This document shows, one piece after another, positions 24,138 to 32,168 of a stretch of 32,168 bases of DNA (position 1 is its first letter; each line of letters opens with the position of its first letter). The translations under genes and the position numbers were made by a program. A model generated the notes under the pieces. That model made no database searches. It was not told the origin of the DNA and saw only the letters and a list, made by a program, of their open reading frames with translations. Source of the DNA: Gammaproteobacteria bacterium (GTDB taxonomy: Bacteria > Pseudomonadota > Gammaproteobacteria > Steroidobacterales > UBA11654); NCBI GenBank assembly GCA_029941465.1, contig JAPYQN010000014.1, positions 1 through 32,168 on the forward strand, written 5' to 3'.

Positions 24138-26396
24138 ATGGGTAAATCTAGATTTCCAAATTTTTATCAAATGCCTATCAAAGAACGAATCGAAGCGGTC
24201 TTTGAGAGAGGCTTAATTACTGAAGACGATTACCAGACATTAAAAAATCAGCAACAACGTCTGGATATAGAAACCGCAGACAAGATGATAGAGAATGTCA
24301 TTGGCGTACTAGGGATACCAATTGGTCTAGGCTTAAATTTTTCTATCAACAAAAAAGACTATATTATACCGCTCGCTGTTGAGGAACCTTCAATCGTTGC
24401 TGCGTTAAGCTCTGCTGCAAAAATAGCAAACATAGGTGGTGGGTTCACAGCAACAAGCACTGACCCTATTCTTACTGGGCAAATTCAAGTGATTAATATT
24501 AAAAACATAGAGCAAGCCAGAAACAACTTATTATCTCGAAAAGAAGAAATACTCAATCTTGCCAATAGCCTACACCCAAGAATGGTCGCCAGAGGTGGAG
24601 GGGCCATTAACTTTAAAATAAAAACCTACCCTTTGGAATCGTTTGATGGTGATATGCTCATTATTGACTTACACGTCAACACTATGGATGCCATGGGTGC
24701 AAATCTAGTGAATAGCATGTGTGAGGGCGTGGCTTCGTTAGTTGAAACCATTACAGAAGGTGAAGTGTTTCTCAGAATCTTGTCAAATTTAACGGATCAG
24801 TCACTGGCTTCTGCATCAGTAAAAATTCCACTTCAATCCTTAGCAATTGATGGTTATGCAGGAGAACGAGTAAGGGACGGTATTATTCTTGCATCTGATT
24901 TTGCACACGCAGACCCTTATAGGGCATCCACACATAACAAAGGCATAATGAATGGGATTGACGCACTAGCACTCGCTACTGGAAATGATTGGAGAGCAAT
25001 CGAAGCCGGTGCACATGCATATGCAGCCCGATTAGGCCGTTACTCAGCCCTATCAAAGTGGTCAAGCAATAATGATGGGGACTTAGTTGGACACATTGAA
25101 TTACCGATAAAAGTAGGCATTGTTGGAGGCTCAATTGAGTCTAATCCTGCGGTTGCTTTAAATTTAAGGATTCTCAATGTCACATCAGCCACAGAATTGT
25201 CCAGTGTGATGGCGGCTGTGGGTTTAGCACAAAATTTCTCTGCTCTAAGAGCACTGGCAACCGATGGCATCCAAAAAGGCCATATGACACTGCATGCAAG
25301 AACAGTTGTAAAAGCAGCCAATGCCCCTCACAACCTTTTTGATCAAGTGCTGGAAAAAGTTATCTTGAGCGGTGAAATTAAAGTATGGAAGGCCAGAGAA
25401 ATATTAGAAAAATTACAACAAGCACCTCCTAAAGTTTCTGCAAAAAAACCAGTTAAGCAAGCAATCTCTGCTGCAATTGAAGGCATCGGATATGGCAAAG
25501 TGATTCTTCTTGGCGAACACTCTGTAGTGTATAACCGTCATGCAATTGCTGTTCCGGCACCATTGAGTATAAGAACCAAAATTGAAGACACTAAAGATCA
25601 AATCGTTTTACTTATGCCGTCTTGGGGAGTCGAGTATCAATTGGATAAAGACCCTGATAAAAGACAATCATTTGAAAAACCAGCCGGACTTATTTTGGAT
25701 CAATTAGGCTTAAATGATCGGGGAATGAAGATAGAAGTCTTTTCTGACATCCCAAGAGGCATGGGCCTTGGTGGGTCTGCTGCCATAGCTGTATCAATTA
25801 TTAAAGCATTAAACAAACATTTTGATTTAAGACTAAAAAATGATGAGATCAATCAAATGGCCTTTGAGTCAGAAAAAATAGCCCATGGAAATCCCAGTGG
25901 GATAGATAACATCATGGCCACTTTTGGCTTTCCTCTCATATACAGAACTGGGGATCAACCTTTGATTGAACCCTTAAATATTAATGATCCGTTTTCTTTG
26001 GTCATAGGCTTTTCAAAAAAAGAAGGTTTGACTGCAACAACAGTTAATAAAGTCAGAGGCTTATGGAAGAAAAACACCAATGTTTTTGAAAAGATTTTTG
26101 ATGAGATTGATGCTTTAGTCATTCAATCCATTCAAGCTATCCAAAATAATGATTTTGAGCTACTGGGCCAGTTAATGAATCTTAATCATGGTTTATTAAA
26201 CGCTCTTCAGGTCTCGACACCAGAGCTTGAACGATTGGTTATGATTGCTAGAGAATCTGGTGCATTGGGAGCAAAATTAACCGGTGGTGGTGGTGGCGGA
26301 GCGATGATTGCATTATGCAACAATGTGAGGGCAACTCAAGATGCAATAGAATCAGAAGGTTTTGAAACCCTGACATTCGAAATCAAGAATTCATGA
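24138..26396 (+). CDS. Fused class II HMG-CoA reductase - mevalonate kinase
   Basis: 752 residues joining two successive mevalonate-pathway enzymes. Residues 1-430 are class II HMG-CoA reductase with all four catalytic residues in their motifs: Glu83 (VEEPS), Lys268 (HNKGIMNGID), Asp284 (TGNDWRA) and His382 (GHMTLHAR), one off from the Pseudomonas mevalonii numbering. A Lys/Ala/Pro linker (about 428-447) leads to a GHMP-family mevalonate kinase (451-752) with LLGEHSVVY, the ATP loop PRGMGLGGSAA (539-549), the HGNPSGID motif and the TGGGGGG loop (715-721). It would convert HMG-CoA to mevalonate and then phosphomevalonate. The frame is uninterrupted across the junction. The upstream ribosome site is poor. 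Coupled to idi by a four-base overlap. Confidence 0.93.
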   Translation: MGKSRFPNFYQMPIKERIEAVFERGLITEDDYQTLKNQQQRLDIETADKMIENVIGVLGIPIGLGLNFSINKKDYIIPLAVEEPSIVAALSSAAKIANIGGGFTATSTDPILTGQIQVINIKNIEQARNNLLSRKEEILNLANSLHPRMVARGGGAINFKIKTYPLESFDGDMLIIDLHVNTMDAMGANLVNSMCEGVASLVETITEGEVFLRILSNLTDQSLASASVKIPLQSLAIDGYAGERVRDGIILASDFAHADPYRASTHNKGIMNGIDALALATGNDWRAIEAGAHAYAARLGRYSALSKWSSNNDGDLVGHIELPIKVGIVGGSIESNPAVALNLRILNVTSATELSSVMAAVGLAQNFSALRALATDGIQKGHMTLHARTVVKAANAPHNLFDQVLEKVILSGEIKVWKAREILEKLQQAPPKVSAKKPVKQAISAAIEGIGYGKVILLGEHSVVYNRHAIAVPAPLSIRTKIEDTKDQIVLLMPSWGVEYQLDKDPDKRQSFEKPAGLILDQLGLNDRGMKIEVFSDIPRGMGLGGSAAIAVSIIKALNKHFDLRLKNDEINQMAFESEKIAHGNPSGIDNIMATFGFPLIYRTGDQPLIEPLNINDPFSLVIGFSKKEGLTATTVNKVRGLWKKNTNVFEKIFDEIDALVIQSIQAIQNNDFELLGQLMNLNHGLLNALQVSTPELERLVMIARESGALGAKLTGGGGGGAMIALCNNVRATQDAIESEGFETLTFEIKNS

Positions 26397-26971
26397 CCAT
26401 AGAAAACCTACCCCCCGACAACCAAGAAGATATGCTAATACTGGTTGATTCTTCTGATAATGAAATAGGATTTCTTTCTAAATCAGAGTGTCATATGGAT
26501 GCAGGACAATTACATCGGGCATTTTCAGTCTTTATTTTTAACAGTTCTGGTGAGGTTCTTATTCAAAAACGAGGCCCTGAAAAAGAACTTTGGGGACTTC
26601 ACTGGTCCAATAGCTGTTGCAGTCACCCTAGAAAAAATGAAAATATTGAGAGTGCGGTTAACAGACGCTTAGCAGAAGAATTAACGATTCAATGCCCTAT
26701 TCACTTTCTATACAAATTTACCTACCAAGAAAATTTTGAAAATGTAGGCAGTGAGAATGAACTTTGTTATGTTTATGTGGGTCTTTTTGATGGTGAAATA
26801 AAAGCAGATCCCAATGAGGTTGCGGAATACAAATTTATAAGCCCTCAAAAACTTGATCAAGAGATAAAGGCTTCATCTGAAAACTTCACACCCTGGATGA
26901 AAATGGAATGGAACACTATCTTGGACAGTTATAAGAACGATATCGAAAATAAAATTGCTTTAAGACTCTAG
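26393..26971 (+). CDS. idi: Isopentenyl-diphosphate delta-isomerase, type I
   Basis: 192 residues, Nudix-like fold, interconverting IPP and DMAPP. Active-site Cys76 in SNSCCSHP, metal- and acid-site Glu121 and Glu123 in ENELC, and His41 in LHRAFS, the positions equivalent to E. coli Idi. ATG overlaps the TGA of the fusion gene (ATGA, 26393-26396), so the two are translated together. Type I isomerase is dispensable in MEP organisms but required in mevalonate organisms, so the pairing supports a biosynthetic mevalonate route. The remaining enzymes (HMG-CoA synthase, phosphomevalonate kinase, diphosphomevalonate decarboxylase) are not in the window. Ends four bases from the convergent acyl-CoA dehydrogenase gene. 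Confidence 0.95.
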   Translation: MTIENLPPDNQEDMLILVDSSDNEIGFLSKSECHMDAGQLHRAFSVFIFNSSGEVLIQKRGPEKELWGLHWSNSCCSHPRKNENIESAVNRRLAEELTIQCPIHFLYKFTYQENFENVGSENELCYVYVGLFDGEIKADPNEVAEYKFISPQKLDQEIKASSENFTPWMKMEWNTILDSYKNDIENKIALRL

Positions 26972-26975
26972 ATAA

Positions 26976-28730
26976 TCAGAACTGATCTTCAGTTAGCGTC
27001 ATGGTTGAGACTGACCCAGACATTAATGATTTTGAATAGGAATCAACCAGCGGTAAACATTGCTCGATAAAAAAAGTGGATGAAACAAGTTTTGCTTCAT
27101 AGAATTCTGAATCCTCAGTATTTTTAAGATTCATTATGGCTATTGCTGCTGACCGACTTGCTACCCATCCCCCCATAAACGTGCCCATCATCATCAAAAA
27201 ATTATAACTTACTGAGCCCGCTAAAAAAGGATCCTTAGGATGTTCTTGTAAAATATAATCAAGGGATTTTTCAATCATAGCAATTGAATGAATCATGTAT
27301 TCTTTGATTAACTGAAGGCGTTGCTCATTAGAATCTAGAGCTTTAATCTCTGAAGAAATCTCAGCAATCAATCGTCTTAATTCTTGGCCTTGATCTCTAA
27401 TTACCTTTCGACCAATCAAATCATTAGCTTGAATGCCAGTGGTGCCTTCATAAATTGTAGTAATTCTGGAGTCTCTAAAATGTTGTGCAGCACCTGTTTC
27501 TTCGACATAACCCATACCTCCATGTATTTGCAATCCAATGGAGGTGATCTCTTGGCATAATTCACTACACCAACCTTTTGTTATCGGGGTTAGCAAATCA
27601 GCTCTTTGAGAATGTCCTTGATCGAAGCCAGCTAAATCCAGTTCTAGGGTATTAACATAAACAAGCACTCGCATCATTTCGATTTGTGACCTCATCTTTA
27701 ATAACATACGCCTTACATCAGGGTGATGAATAATGGTTGTTCGCCCTTTTTGGCCATGAGCTTCACCTTGTACCCTGTCTTTAGCATAAGTTAGTGCTTG
27801 CTGATAGGCTCGTTCTGCTATAGCCACACTTTCACAAGCCACCCCAATTCTTGCATCGTTCATCATCGTAAACATGCAGTAGAGACCTTGATTCATCTCA
27901 CCAACCAAATAACCTGTTGCATCCTCAAAATTCATAACACAGGTTGCACAACCATGAATCCCAAGCTTATGCTCTATAGAGGCAGCTTCAAGTGAATTTC
28001 TTTCCCCTAAACTTCTGTCCTCATTCACCAGATACTTAGGGACCAAAAACAAAGAAATACCTTTAACCCCTTCAGGTGCATCAGGCAATCGAGCAAGAAC
28101 CATGTGTATTATGTTCTCAGACAAATCGTGCTCCCCCCAGGTGATAAATATTTTCTGGCCCGTGATCTTGTAATGATCCCCATTTGGAACAGCACTGGTG
28201 TTTAGTGCTGAGAGATCAGAACCGGCTTGAGGTTCAGTTAAAACCATAGTTCCTGAATACTCTCCTGCGATGAGTTTCTTTAAAAATAGGTCCTTTAACG
28301 ATGACCCAGCATGAGTTTCAACCGCACGAATCACTGAATTTGTTAGCAATACCAAATGAGCCCATGAAAAATTGGCTGCCATAACCATTTCATTGACTGG
28401 CATAGAAACCAAACTTGGTAAGCCTTGCCCTCCAAATTCTGGGTTACAACTTAAAGTGGACCAACCTCCAGAAACATATGCTCCATATGCTTCTTTGTAA
28501 CCTCTAGGAACACTAACCTTTCCTTTCTCTAATGAAACTCCCATTCGATCCCCATCAACGTTTGTTGGAGCAATCACTTCCGAGGCGATCTGTGAAGCAC
28601 TGTCATAGATAGATTCTAAAAATTCCTTGTCAATCTCATCACAACCTTTGATTCTGCTTAATTGGTCAAGACCAATGAATTGATCCAAAACAAACATCAT
28701 GTCTTTAACAGGGGGAACAAAATGGCTCAT
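26976..28730 (-). CDS. dmdC: Acyl-CoA dehydrogenase, DmdC-like (methylmercaptopropionyl-CoA dehydrogenase)
   Basis: FAD-dependent dehydrogenase of 584 residues, the long form with a C-terminal extension as in DmdC (about 590). FAD/substrate segment VLTEPQAGSDL, flavin-binding KIFITWGEHD, and catalytic base Glu428 in IYEGTTGIQANDL. DmdC oxidises methylmercaptopropionyl-CoA to methylthioacryloyl-CoA in DMSP demethylation. Long acyl-CoA dehydrogenases of this shape also serve ordinary fatty acids, so the call rests partly on the adjacent dmdA-like gene, whose stop is one base before this gene's ATG; the ribosome site (AAAGAG) lies inside the end of that gene. DmdB and DmdD partners are not clearly present in the window. 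Confidence 0.75.
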   Translation of the reverse strand: MSHFVPPVKDMMFVLDQFIGLDQLSRIKGCDEIDKEFLESIYDSASQIASEVIAPTNVDGDRMGVSLEKGKVSVPRGYKEAYGAYVSGGWSTLSCNPEFGGQGLPSLVSMPVNEMVMAANFSWAHLVLLTNSVIRAVETHAGSSLKDLFLKKLIAGEYSGTMVLTEPQAGSDLSALNTSAVPNGDHYKITGQKIFITWGEHDLSENIIHMVLARLPDAPEGVKGISLFLVPKYLVNEDRSLGERNSLEAASIEHKLGIHGCATCVMNFEDATGYLVGEMNQGLYCMFTMMNDARIGVACESVAIAERAYQQALTYAKDRVQGEAHGQKGRTTIIHHPDVRRMLLKMRSQIEMMRVLVYVNTLELDLAGFDQGHSQRADLLTPITKGWCSELCQEITSIGLQIHGGMGYVEETGAAQHFRDSRITTIYEGTTGIQANDLIGRKVIRDQGQELRRLIAEISSEIKALDSNEQRLQLIKEYMIHSIAMIEKSLDYILQEHPKDPFLAGSVSYNFLMMMGTFMGGWVASRSAAIAIMNLKNTEDSEFYEAKLVSSTFFIEQCLPLVDSYSKSLMSGSVSTMTLTEDQF

Positions 28731-28731
28731 A

Positions 28732-29859
28732 TCAAGCTCTTTCTTTAAACCATGGAAGATTCACAATCACGGCCTCTAATTCTGCATCAGGAGTCACAAC
28801 TATTACTTCTTGCCCCTCAATGGCAAAAGTAGTTTCAATAATCACATAAGAAATATTCTTTTTTAATCGAGGTGAATAGGCAACGACCATCATAGACCCT
28901 ATTCTTTTATCCTCAATGAACACAGGCCAATGTTCATCATTAAAAACTGTCATTGCTTCACCGGCTATCTCTGCCCCCATTAATTTGTTTACAGGGCCAG
29001 TTTCTTTGATTGCTTTTAATGCATCCTTGCCAATGAAATCATCTTCTTGGTCAAGATCTATCATCCAGTCTAACCCAACTTCATAAGGGTTATTGGTTCT
29101 GTCCATATCGGACAAATAGCTGAGAATACCTGCTTCAAGCCTTAAAATTTGATTAGGTGTTCCTGCGCTAATGCTCAAATCATCTCCATGCTTCCAAAGG
29201 AGTTCCCATAAGTCATTGCCTTTGTCATAATCTTGTAAAAATATTTCATAACATCGTTCCCTACTGTATCCCATTCTGGCAATAACCATCGGAATACCCT
29301 CATGTGTAAATTCTCTGAACTTATAAAAATCTAAATCATTAATCCAATCTCCAAAAACTCTTGCCATCAATGCTGTGGAATTTGGTCCTTGAACCTGTAA
29401 GGGTGAAACATCAGGTTCATTCACATTGACATCAAATTTATATCCGGCTGCCATACCTTGTACCCATAGGAGTGAATCACCGTCAGCTAGGGAGAACCAG
29501 AAATGATTTTCATCAATTTTTAACATCACGGGATCATTAATAAACCCTCCATCAAAATCCAAGAAAGGTGCATACATTGCTTGACCTTTTGCACATTTTT
29601 TAATGTTTCTAGGGGTTAAAAATTGGGACAGCTTTTCTGCGTCTTTTCCTTTAATTTCAATCTGACGTTCACAACCAACATCCCATAACTGGACCCCATT
29701 AATAACTTTTTTATAATCTTCTAAAGTTCCCTCAAAACCTATGGGTAAATACATATGGTTATACACAGTAAAAGCGGTTGCTCCATGTTTAATGGTTGAA
29801 TCAAAATAAGGCGATTTCCTTACCCTGGGACTGAATATTATTTTTGATGTCTTATACAT
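28732..29859 (-). CDS. dmdA: DmdA-like DMSP demethylase (GcvT-fold, THF-dependent)
   Basis: 375 residues, matching DmdA (369 in Pelagibacter). DmdA moves a methyl group from dimethylsulfoniopropionate to tetrahydrofolate, giving methylmercaptopropionate and 5-methyl-THF. Segments recalled from Pelagibacter DmdA match: TVYNHMYLP (31-39), LWDVGCERQ (58-66) and GGFINDPVMLK (104-114). The last has the Asn-Asp-Pro form of DmdA rather than the Asp-Asp-Leu/Ile form of glycine-cleavage GcvT. C-terminal GcvT domain is complete. Neighbours fit: a DmdC-like gene behind, a BCCT betaine-type transporter and a methylene-THF-reductase-like gene divergently in front. A related betaine or dimethylglycine demethylase is the main alternative. 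Confidence 0.8.
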   Translation of the reverse strand: MYKTSKIIFSPRVRKSPYFDSTIKHGATAFTVYNHMYLPIGFEGTLEDYKKVINGVQLWDVGCERQIEIKGKDAEKLSQFLTPRNIKKCAKGQAMYAPFLDFDGGFINDPVMLKIDENHFWFSLADGDSLLWVQGMAAGYKFDVNVNEPDVSPLQVQGPNSTALMARVFGDWINDLDFYKFREFTHEGIPMVIARMGYSRERCYEIFLQDYDKGNDLWELLWKHGDDLSISAGTPNQILRLEAGILSYLSDMDRTNNPYEVGLDWMIDLDQEDDFIGKDALKAIKETGPVNKLMGAEIAGEAMTVFNDEHWPVFIEDKRIGSMMVVAYSPRLKKNISYVIIETTFAIEGQEVIVVTPDAELEAVIVNLPWFKERA

Positions 29860-29998
29860 AATAAATTGCTAGTCATAATACTGAAATATCTAAAAAAATG
29901 GAAAGACATAAGAATTAAACTTATATTACTGGTTTAAAATTAATGTTGGACTCTCAATACTTTTTATCTAGACTGGATTAACTTCAAAATGATGTGGA
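29860..29998. promoter_or_regulatory. Divergent control region of the DMSP locus
   Basis: 139 bases between the leftward dmdA-like gene and the rightward transporter gene, so it holds both promoters. It is very AT-rich. For the leftward gene TATTAT (rc of 29882-29877 vicinity) is a possible -10; for the rightward gene TTGGAC followed after 17 bases by TAGACT (about 29946-29974) is a weak candidate. No clear operator palindrome is seen. Joint substrate-dependent control is likely from gene arrangement only. Confidence 0.35.
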
Positions 29999-31549
29999 GT
30001 GAGCATCCTAAAAAACAAAGACAATATAGATTGGACAAATTTCTTCTTAACTGTCCTAGTGACGATAACCATTTGTATTCCAATGTTTATCGCCCCGGAG
30101 AGGACTGATCAAGCCTTAAATAAAGCGTACAACTATGTTGCTACAAACTTAGGGTCTACCTATTTAATATTAGGGATATGCATACTCGTATTTCTTTTAT
30201 ACCTTGCTCTTAGTAAATATGGCAATCTTATTTTAGGTCAGAAAGATGAGGAACCCGAATATGGAATGTTTGGTTGGTCAGCGATGTTATTTTGCTGTGG
30301 TATTGGAGCATCTCTGGTTTTGTGGGGATCAACTGAATGGGTAAATTACTATCTGAATCCCCCCTTCGGTGTAAATCCAGAATCCCCAGAAGCTATACCT
30401 TGGGCTACATCATATGGAATATTTCATTGGGGTATTACAGGGTGGGCAATCTATTGCCTCCCTGCAGTAGCAATTGGTTACAGCTATCATGTAAGAAAAT
30501 TTGGTAGTTTAAAAACCAGTGCAGGTTGTCATGCAATTCTTGGGGACAAAACAAACGGTCCCATAGGAAGGTTTATTGACCTGATCTACATGATTGCTCT
30601 TTTAGGGGTATTGGGGGCAGGACTTGGTTTCTCATCGCCCACAGTAAGTGCAACAATTACTGAGTTCTTTGATGTAGAAGAAAGCATAACAATAACTGTT
30701 TCAGGTCTATTAGTGTGTATTGCGATGTATTCTGTCAGTGTCTATTTTGGAGTAGAAAAAGGCATACAACGGTTAAGTAAAATGTGTGTGTATATGGCCT
30801 TCTTTGTATTGTTGTACATATTTATTTTCGGACCCACGAAGTTCTTGATACAAACCTCATATGAAAGCTTGGTGTTTATGACAAAAAACTTTGTGACAAT
30901 GAGTATAGGCCCACCTCCTTTTGGTCAATCTGAATTCTCAAAATCATGGACAATTTTCTACTGGGCATGGTTTTTTGGTCTTGGCCCCTTCATGGGTATT
31001 TTTGTTGCAAGAATTTCTAGAGGAAGAACTCTGAGGACTATGATTCTTGGTACTTTAGGTTATGGAACACTCGGTTGTGCGTTATTTTTTATGATTATGG
31101 GGAATAACGCGCTTTATCTAGAAATCAATGGATTGATGCCCGTAATAGATATTTGGAGTAATGAAGGAGCGGCTATTATGGCTTCAAGAAGCATAACTGA
31201 AATGGCTCTAGGAAAGTGGATACTTCCTTTTGTGGGTATTTTTTGTCTTGTCTTTATGGCCACAACTTTTGACTCAGGAGCCTACACACTAGCCTCATCG
31301 GCTACTAAAAAAATGAATCCAGGTGAAAATCCAGAAATTTGGCATAGAATATTCTGGGCTATTTTTATAGGGATACTACCGCTGGTACTGCTGATAGGAG
31401 CCGCTGACTCTAGTGATCCTGTACAAAAATTAAAACCTTTTCAAACTATTGTCTTATTAATTTCACCTCCAATGCTAATTGTATATATAATCATGGCCGT
31501 TGGATTAATGAAAAGCATCTTTGAAGATACAAAAACAGAGGATTTATGA
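29999..31549 (+). CDS. BCCT-family transporter, probable DMSP/betaine uptake
   Basis: Inner-membrane sodium- or proton-coupled symporter of 516 residues with about 12 TM helices. Family hallmarks: MLFCCGIGASLVLWGSTEW, FHWGITGWAIY, the YWAWFFGLGPFMGIFVARISRGRTLR signature (substrate-side aromatic box then the cytoplasmic loop), and TTFDSGAYTLAS. The start is GTG; a TGA lies in frame three codons upstream and the next ATG would delete part of the first helix. The ribosome site is weak. Substrates of the family are quaternary ammonium and sulfonium compounds; DMSP is favoured by the divergent dmdA-like gene. Overlaps the next gene by four bases. Confidence 0.92.
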   Translation: MSILKNKDNIDWTNFFLTVLVTITICIPMFIAPERTDQALNKAYNYVATNLGSTYLILGICILVFLLYLALSKYGNLILGQKDEEPEYGMFGWSAMLFCCGIGASLVLWGSTEWVNYYLNPPFGVNPESPEAIPWATSYGIFHWGITGWAIYCLPAVAIGYSYHVRKFGSLKTSAGCHAILGDKTNGPIGRFIDLIYMIALLGVLGAGLGFSSPTVSATITEFFDVEESITITVSGLLVCIAMYSVSVYFGVEKGIQRLSKMCVYMAFFVLLYIFIFGPTKFLIQTSYESLVFMTKNFVTMSIGPPPFGQSEFSKSWTIFYWAWFFGLGPFMGIFVARISRGRTLRTMILGTLGYGTLGCALFFMIMGNNALYLEINGLMPVIDIWSNEGAAIMASRSITEMALGKWILPFVGIFCLVFMATTFDSGAYTLASSATKKMNPGENPEIWHRIFWAIFIGILPLVLLIGAADSSDPVQKLKPFQTIVLLISPPMLIVYIIMAVGLMKSIFEDTKTEDL

Positions 31550-32168
31550 AGGCCAATATAAAAACCTTAGAACAAACTTTAAAAGCTAATGAGTTTGCTG
31601 TTACTGCAGAAATCCCGGCACCCATTAGTGCCTCAGCTAGTGAAATGGAAGAAAAAATCGATTTATTAACAGGCCACGTTCATGCAATCAATGTAACTGA
31701 TAACCCTGGTGCAACAGCACATATGTCAAGCCTTGCAGGATGCAGTATTGTAAGAAATAAAGGGATTGATCCAATTTTTCAGGTGACTTGCAGAGATCGA
31801 AACAGGTTAGCTATACAAAGTGATCTCATGGGGGCATCAGCTCTTGGTATCAATAATGTTTTAACTTTGGCAGGTGATCCTATAAAAAATGGGGATCAAC
31901 CAGAGGCAAAGGCAGTTTTTGATGTCAACTCTAAGAAGATTTTATCCATAATGCAGTCAATGAATGATCTTGGCGAAACCATGTCAGGACGAGAACTGCA
32001 AACCAAATCAAAGTTTTTTCCGGGTGGCGCTGCTATCATCCATGAACCAGAAAATCATTGGGATCCTATAGCTCTCAAAGACAAAGTTGCCCATGGAGCT
32101 AAATTTATACAAACTCAGTTTTGTTATGACGTTGATTTACTCAGAGACTATATGAAACATATTGTTGA
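31546..32168 (+). CDS. Methylenetetrahydrofolate reductase-like protein (3' end beyond window)
   Basis: Partial: 207 codons visible, frame open at the window edge. TIM-barrel flavoprotein family that interconverts 5,10-methylene-THF and 5-methyl-THF. The recognisable core is VTCRDRNRLAIQSDLMG and ALGINNVLTLAGDP. This wording is nearer to the MTHFR domain of YitJ-type proteins than to E. coli MetF. The ATG overlaps the transporter's TGA (ATGA, 31546-31549), so both are co-translated. With a DmdA-like demethylase producing 5-methyl-THF next door, the likely role is oxidising that C1 unit back to methylene-THF, the reverse of its role in methionine synthesis. Direction is inference. Confidence 0.88.
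   Translation, partial: MKANIKTLEQTLKANEFAVTAEIPAPISASASEMEEKIDLLTGHVHAINVTDNPGATAHMSSLAGCSIVRNKGIDPIFQVTCRDRNRLAIQSDLMGASALGINNVLTLAGDPIKNGDQPEAKAVFDVNSKKILSIMQSMNDLGETMSGRELQTKSKFFPGGAAIIHEPENHWDPIALKDKVAHGAKFIQTQFCYDVDLLRDYMKHIV

Noticed and set aside
24138-25430. Catabolic HMG-CoA reductase (mevalonate degradation)
   Set aside because: Fusion to mevalonate kinase and coupling to IPP isomerase indicate biosynthesis.
26980-26994. Hairpin AACTGA-tct-TCAGTT as a bidirectional terminator
   Set aside because: Only a six-pair AT-rich stem with no T-run, lying inside the end of the acyl-CoA dehydrogenase gene.

Overview
This is an AT-rich, gene-dense stretch of a bacterial chromosome. No intergenic gap exceeds about 170 bases, and I see no rRNA, tRNA, CRISPR array, insertion sequence or phage gene. 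The gene content (E. coli-type NADP isocitrate dehydrogenase, IlvH-type acetolactate synthase subunit, azurin, FadD-type ligase, DMSP demethylation genes) suggests a heterotrophic marine gammaproteobacterium living on phytoplankton products. That assignment is inferred from recognised families, not from a phylogeny.

Layout. 69-3352 (minus): a homologue of plant red chlorophyll catabolite reductase, followed at very short spacing by an OmpR-type response regulator and its histidine kinase, then a 2Fe-2S ferredoxin. 3470-6127 (plus): an alpha/beta-hydrolase-fold protein lacking the nucleophile serine, isocitrate dehydrogenase and azurin. 6117-8580: acetolactate synthase, with its small and large subunit genes divergent rather than in one operon. 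8586-11051 (minus): a threonine/serine dehydratase and an aldehyde dehydrogenase. 11118-11474 (plus): a small ABM-like protein.

11471-20985 (minus) is the most unusual part. It is a tightly coupled run of eight genes plus pterin carbinolamine dehydratase at its end. In transcription order it encodes a Ser/Gln-rich lipoprotein, an exported 396-residue protein, a membrane-anchored TPR protein, an FHA-like/TM/PEGA/FGE-sulfatase fusion, a small exported protein, an ExbB/TolQ/MotA-type channel subunit and two von Willebrand A proteins. The single N-terminal membrane helix of each vWA protein carries an Asp where ExbD/TolR/MotB carry theirs. I read this as a proton-motive-force-driven envelope machine in which vWA domains replace the usual ExbD/TolR/MotB periplasmic domain. 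This is the best candidate here for an undescribed system.

21145-24030 holds acyl-CoA genes: a MaoC-like hydratase, a crotonase resembling ethylmalonyl-CoA decarboxylase, and a convergent FadD-type ligase. 24138-26971 encodes a fused HMG-CoA reductase-mevalonate kinase translationally coupled to type I IPP isomerase, so this organism appears to use the mevalonate route, which is uncommon in Gammaproteobacteria. 26976-32168 is a DMSP demethylation locus: DmdC-like and DmdA-like proteins on the minus strand, and divergently a BCCT transporter coupled to a methylenetetrahydrofolate-reductase-like gene that runs off the window. Together these would import DMSP, demethylate it to tetrahydrofolate, process the C1 unit and oxidise the methylmercaptopropionyl-CoA.
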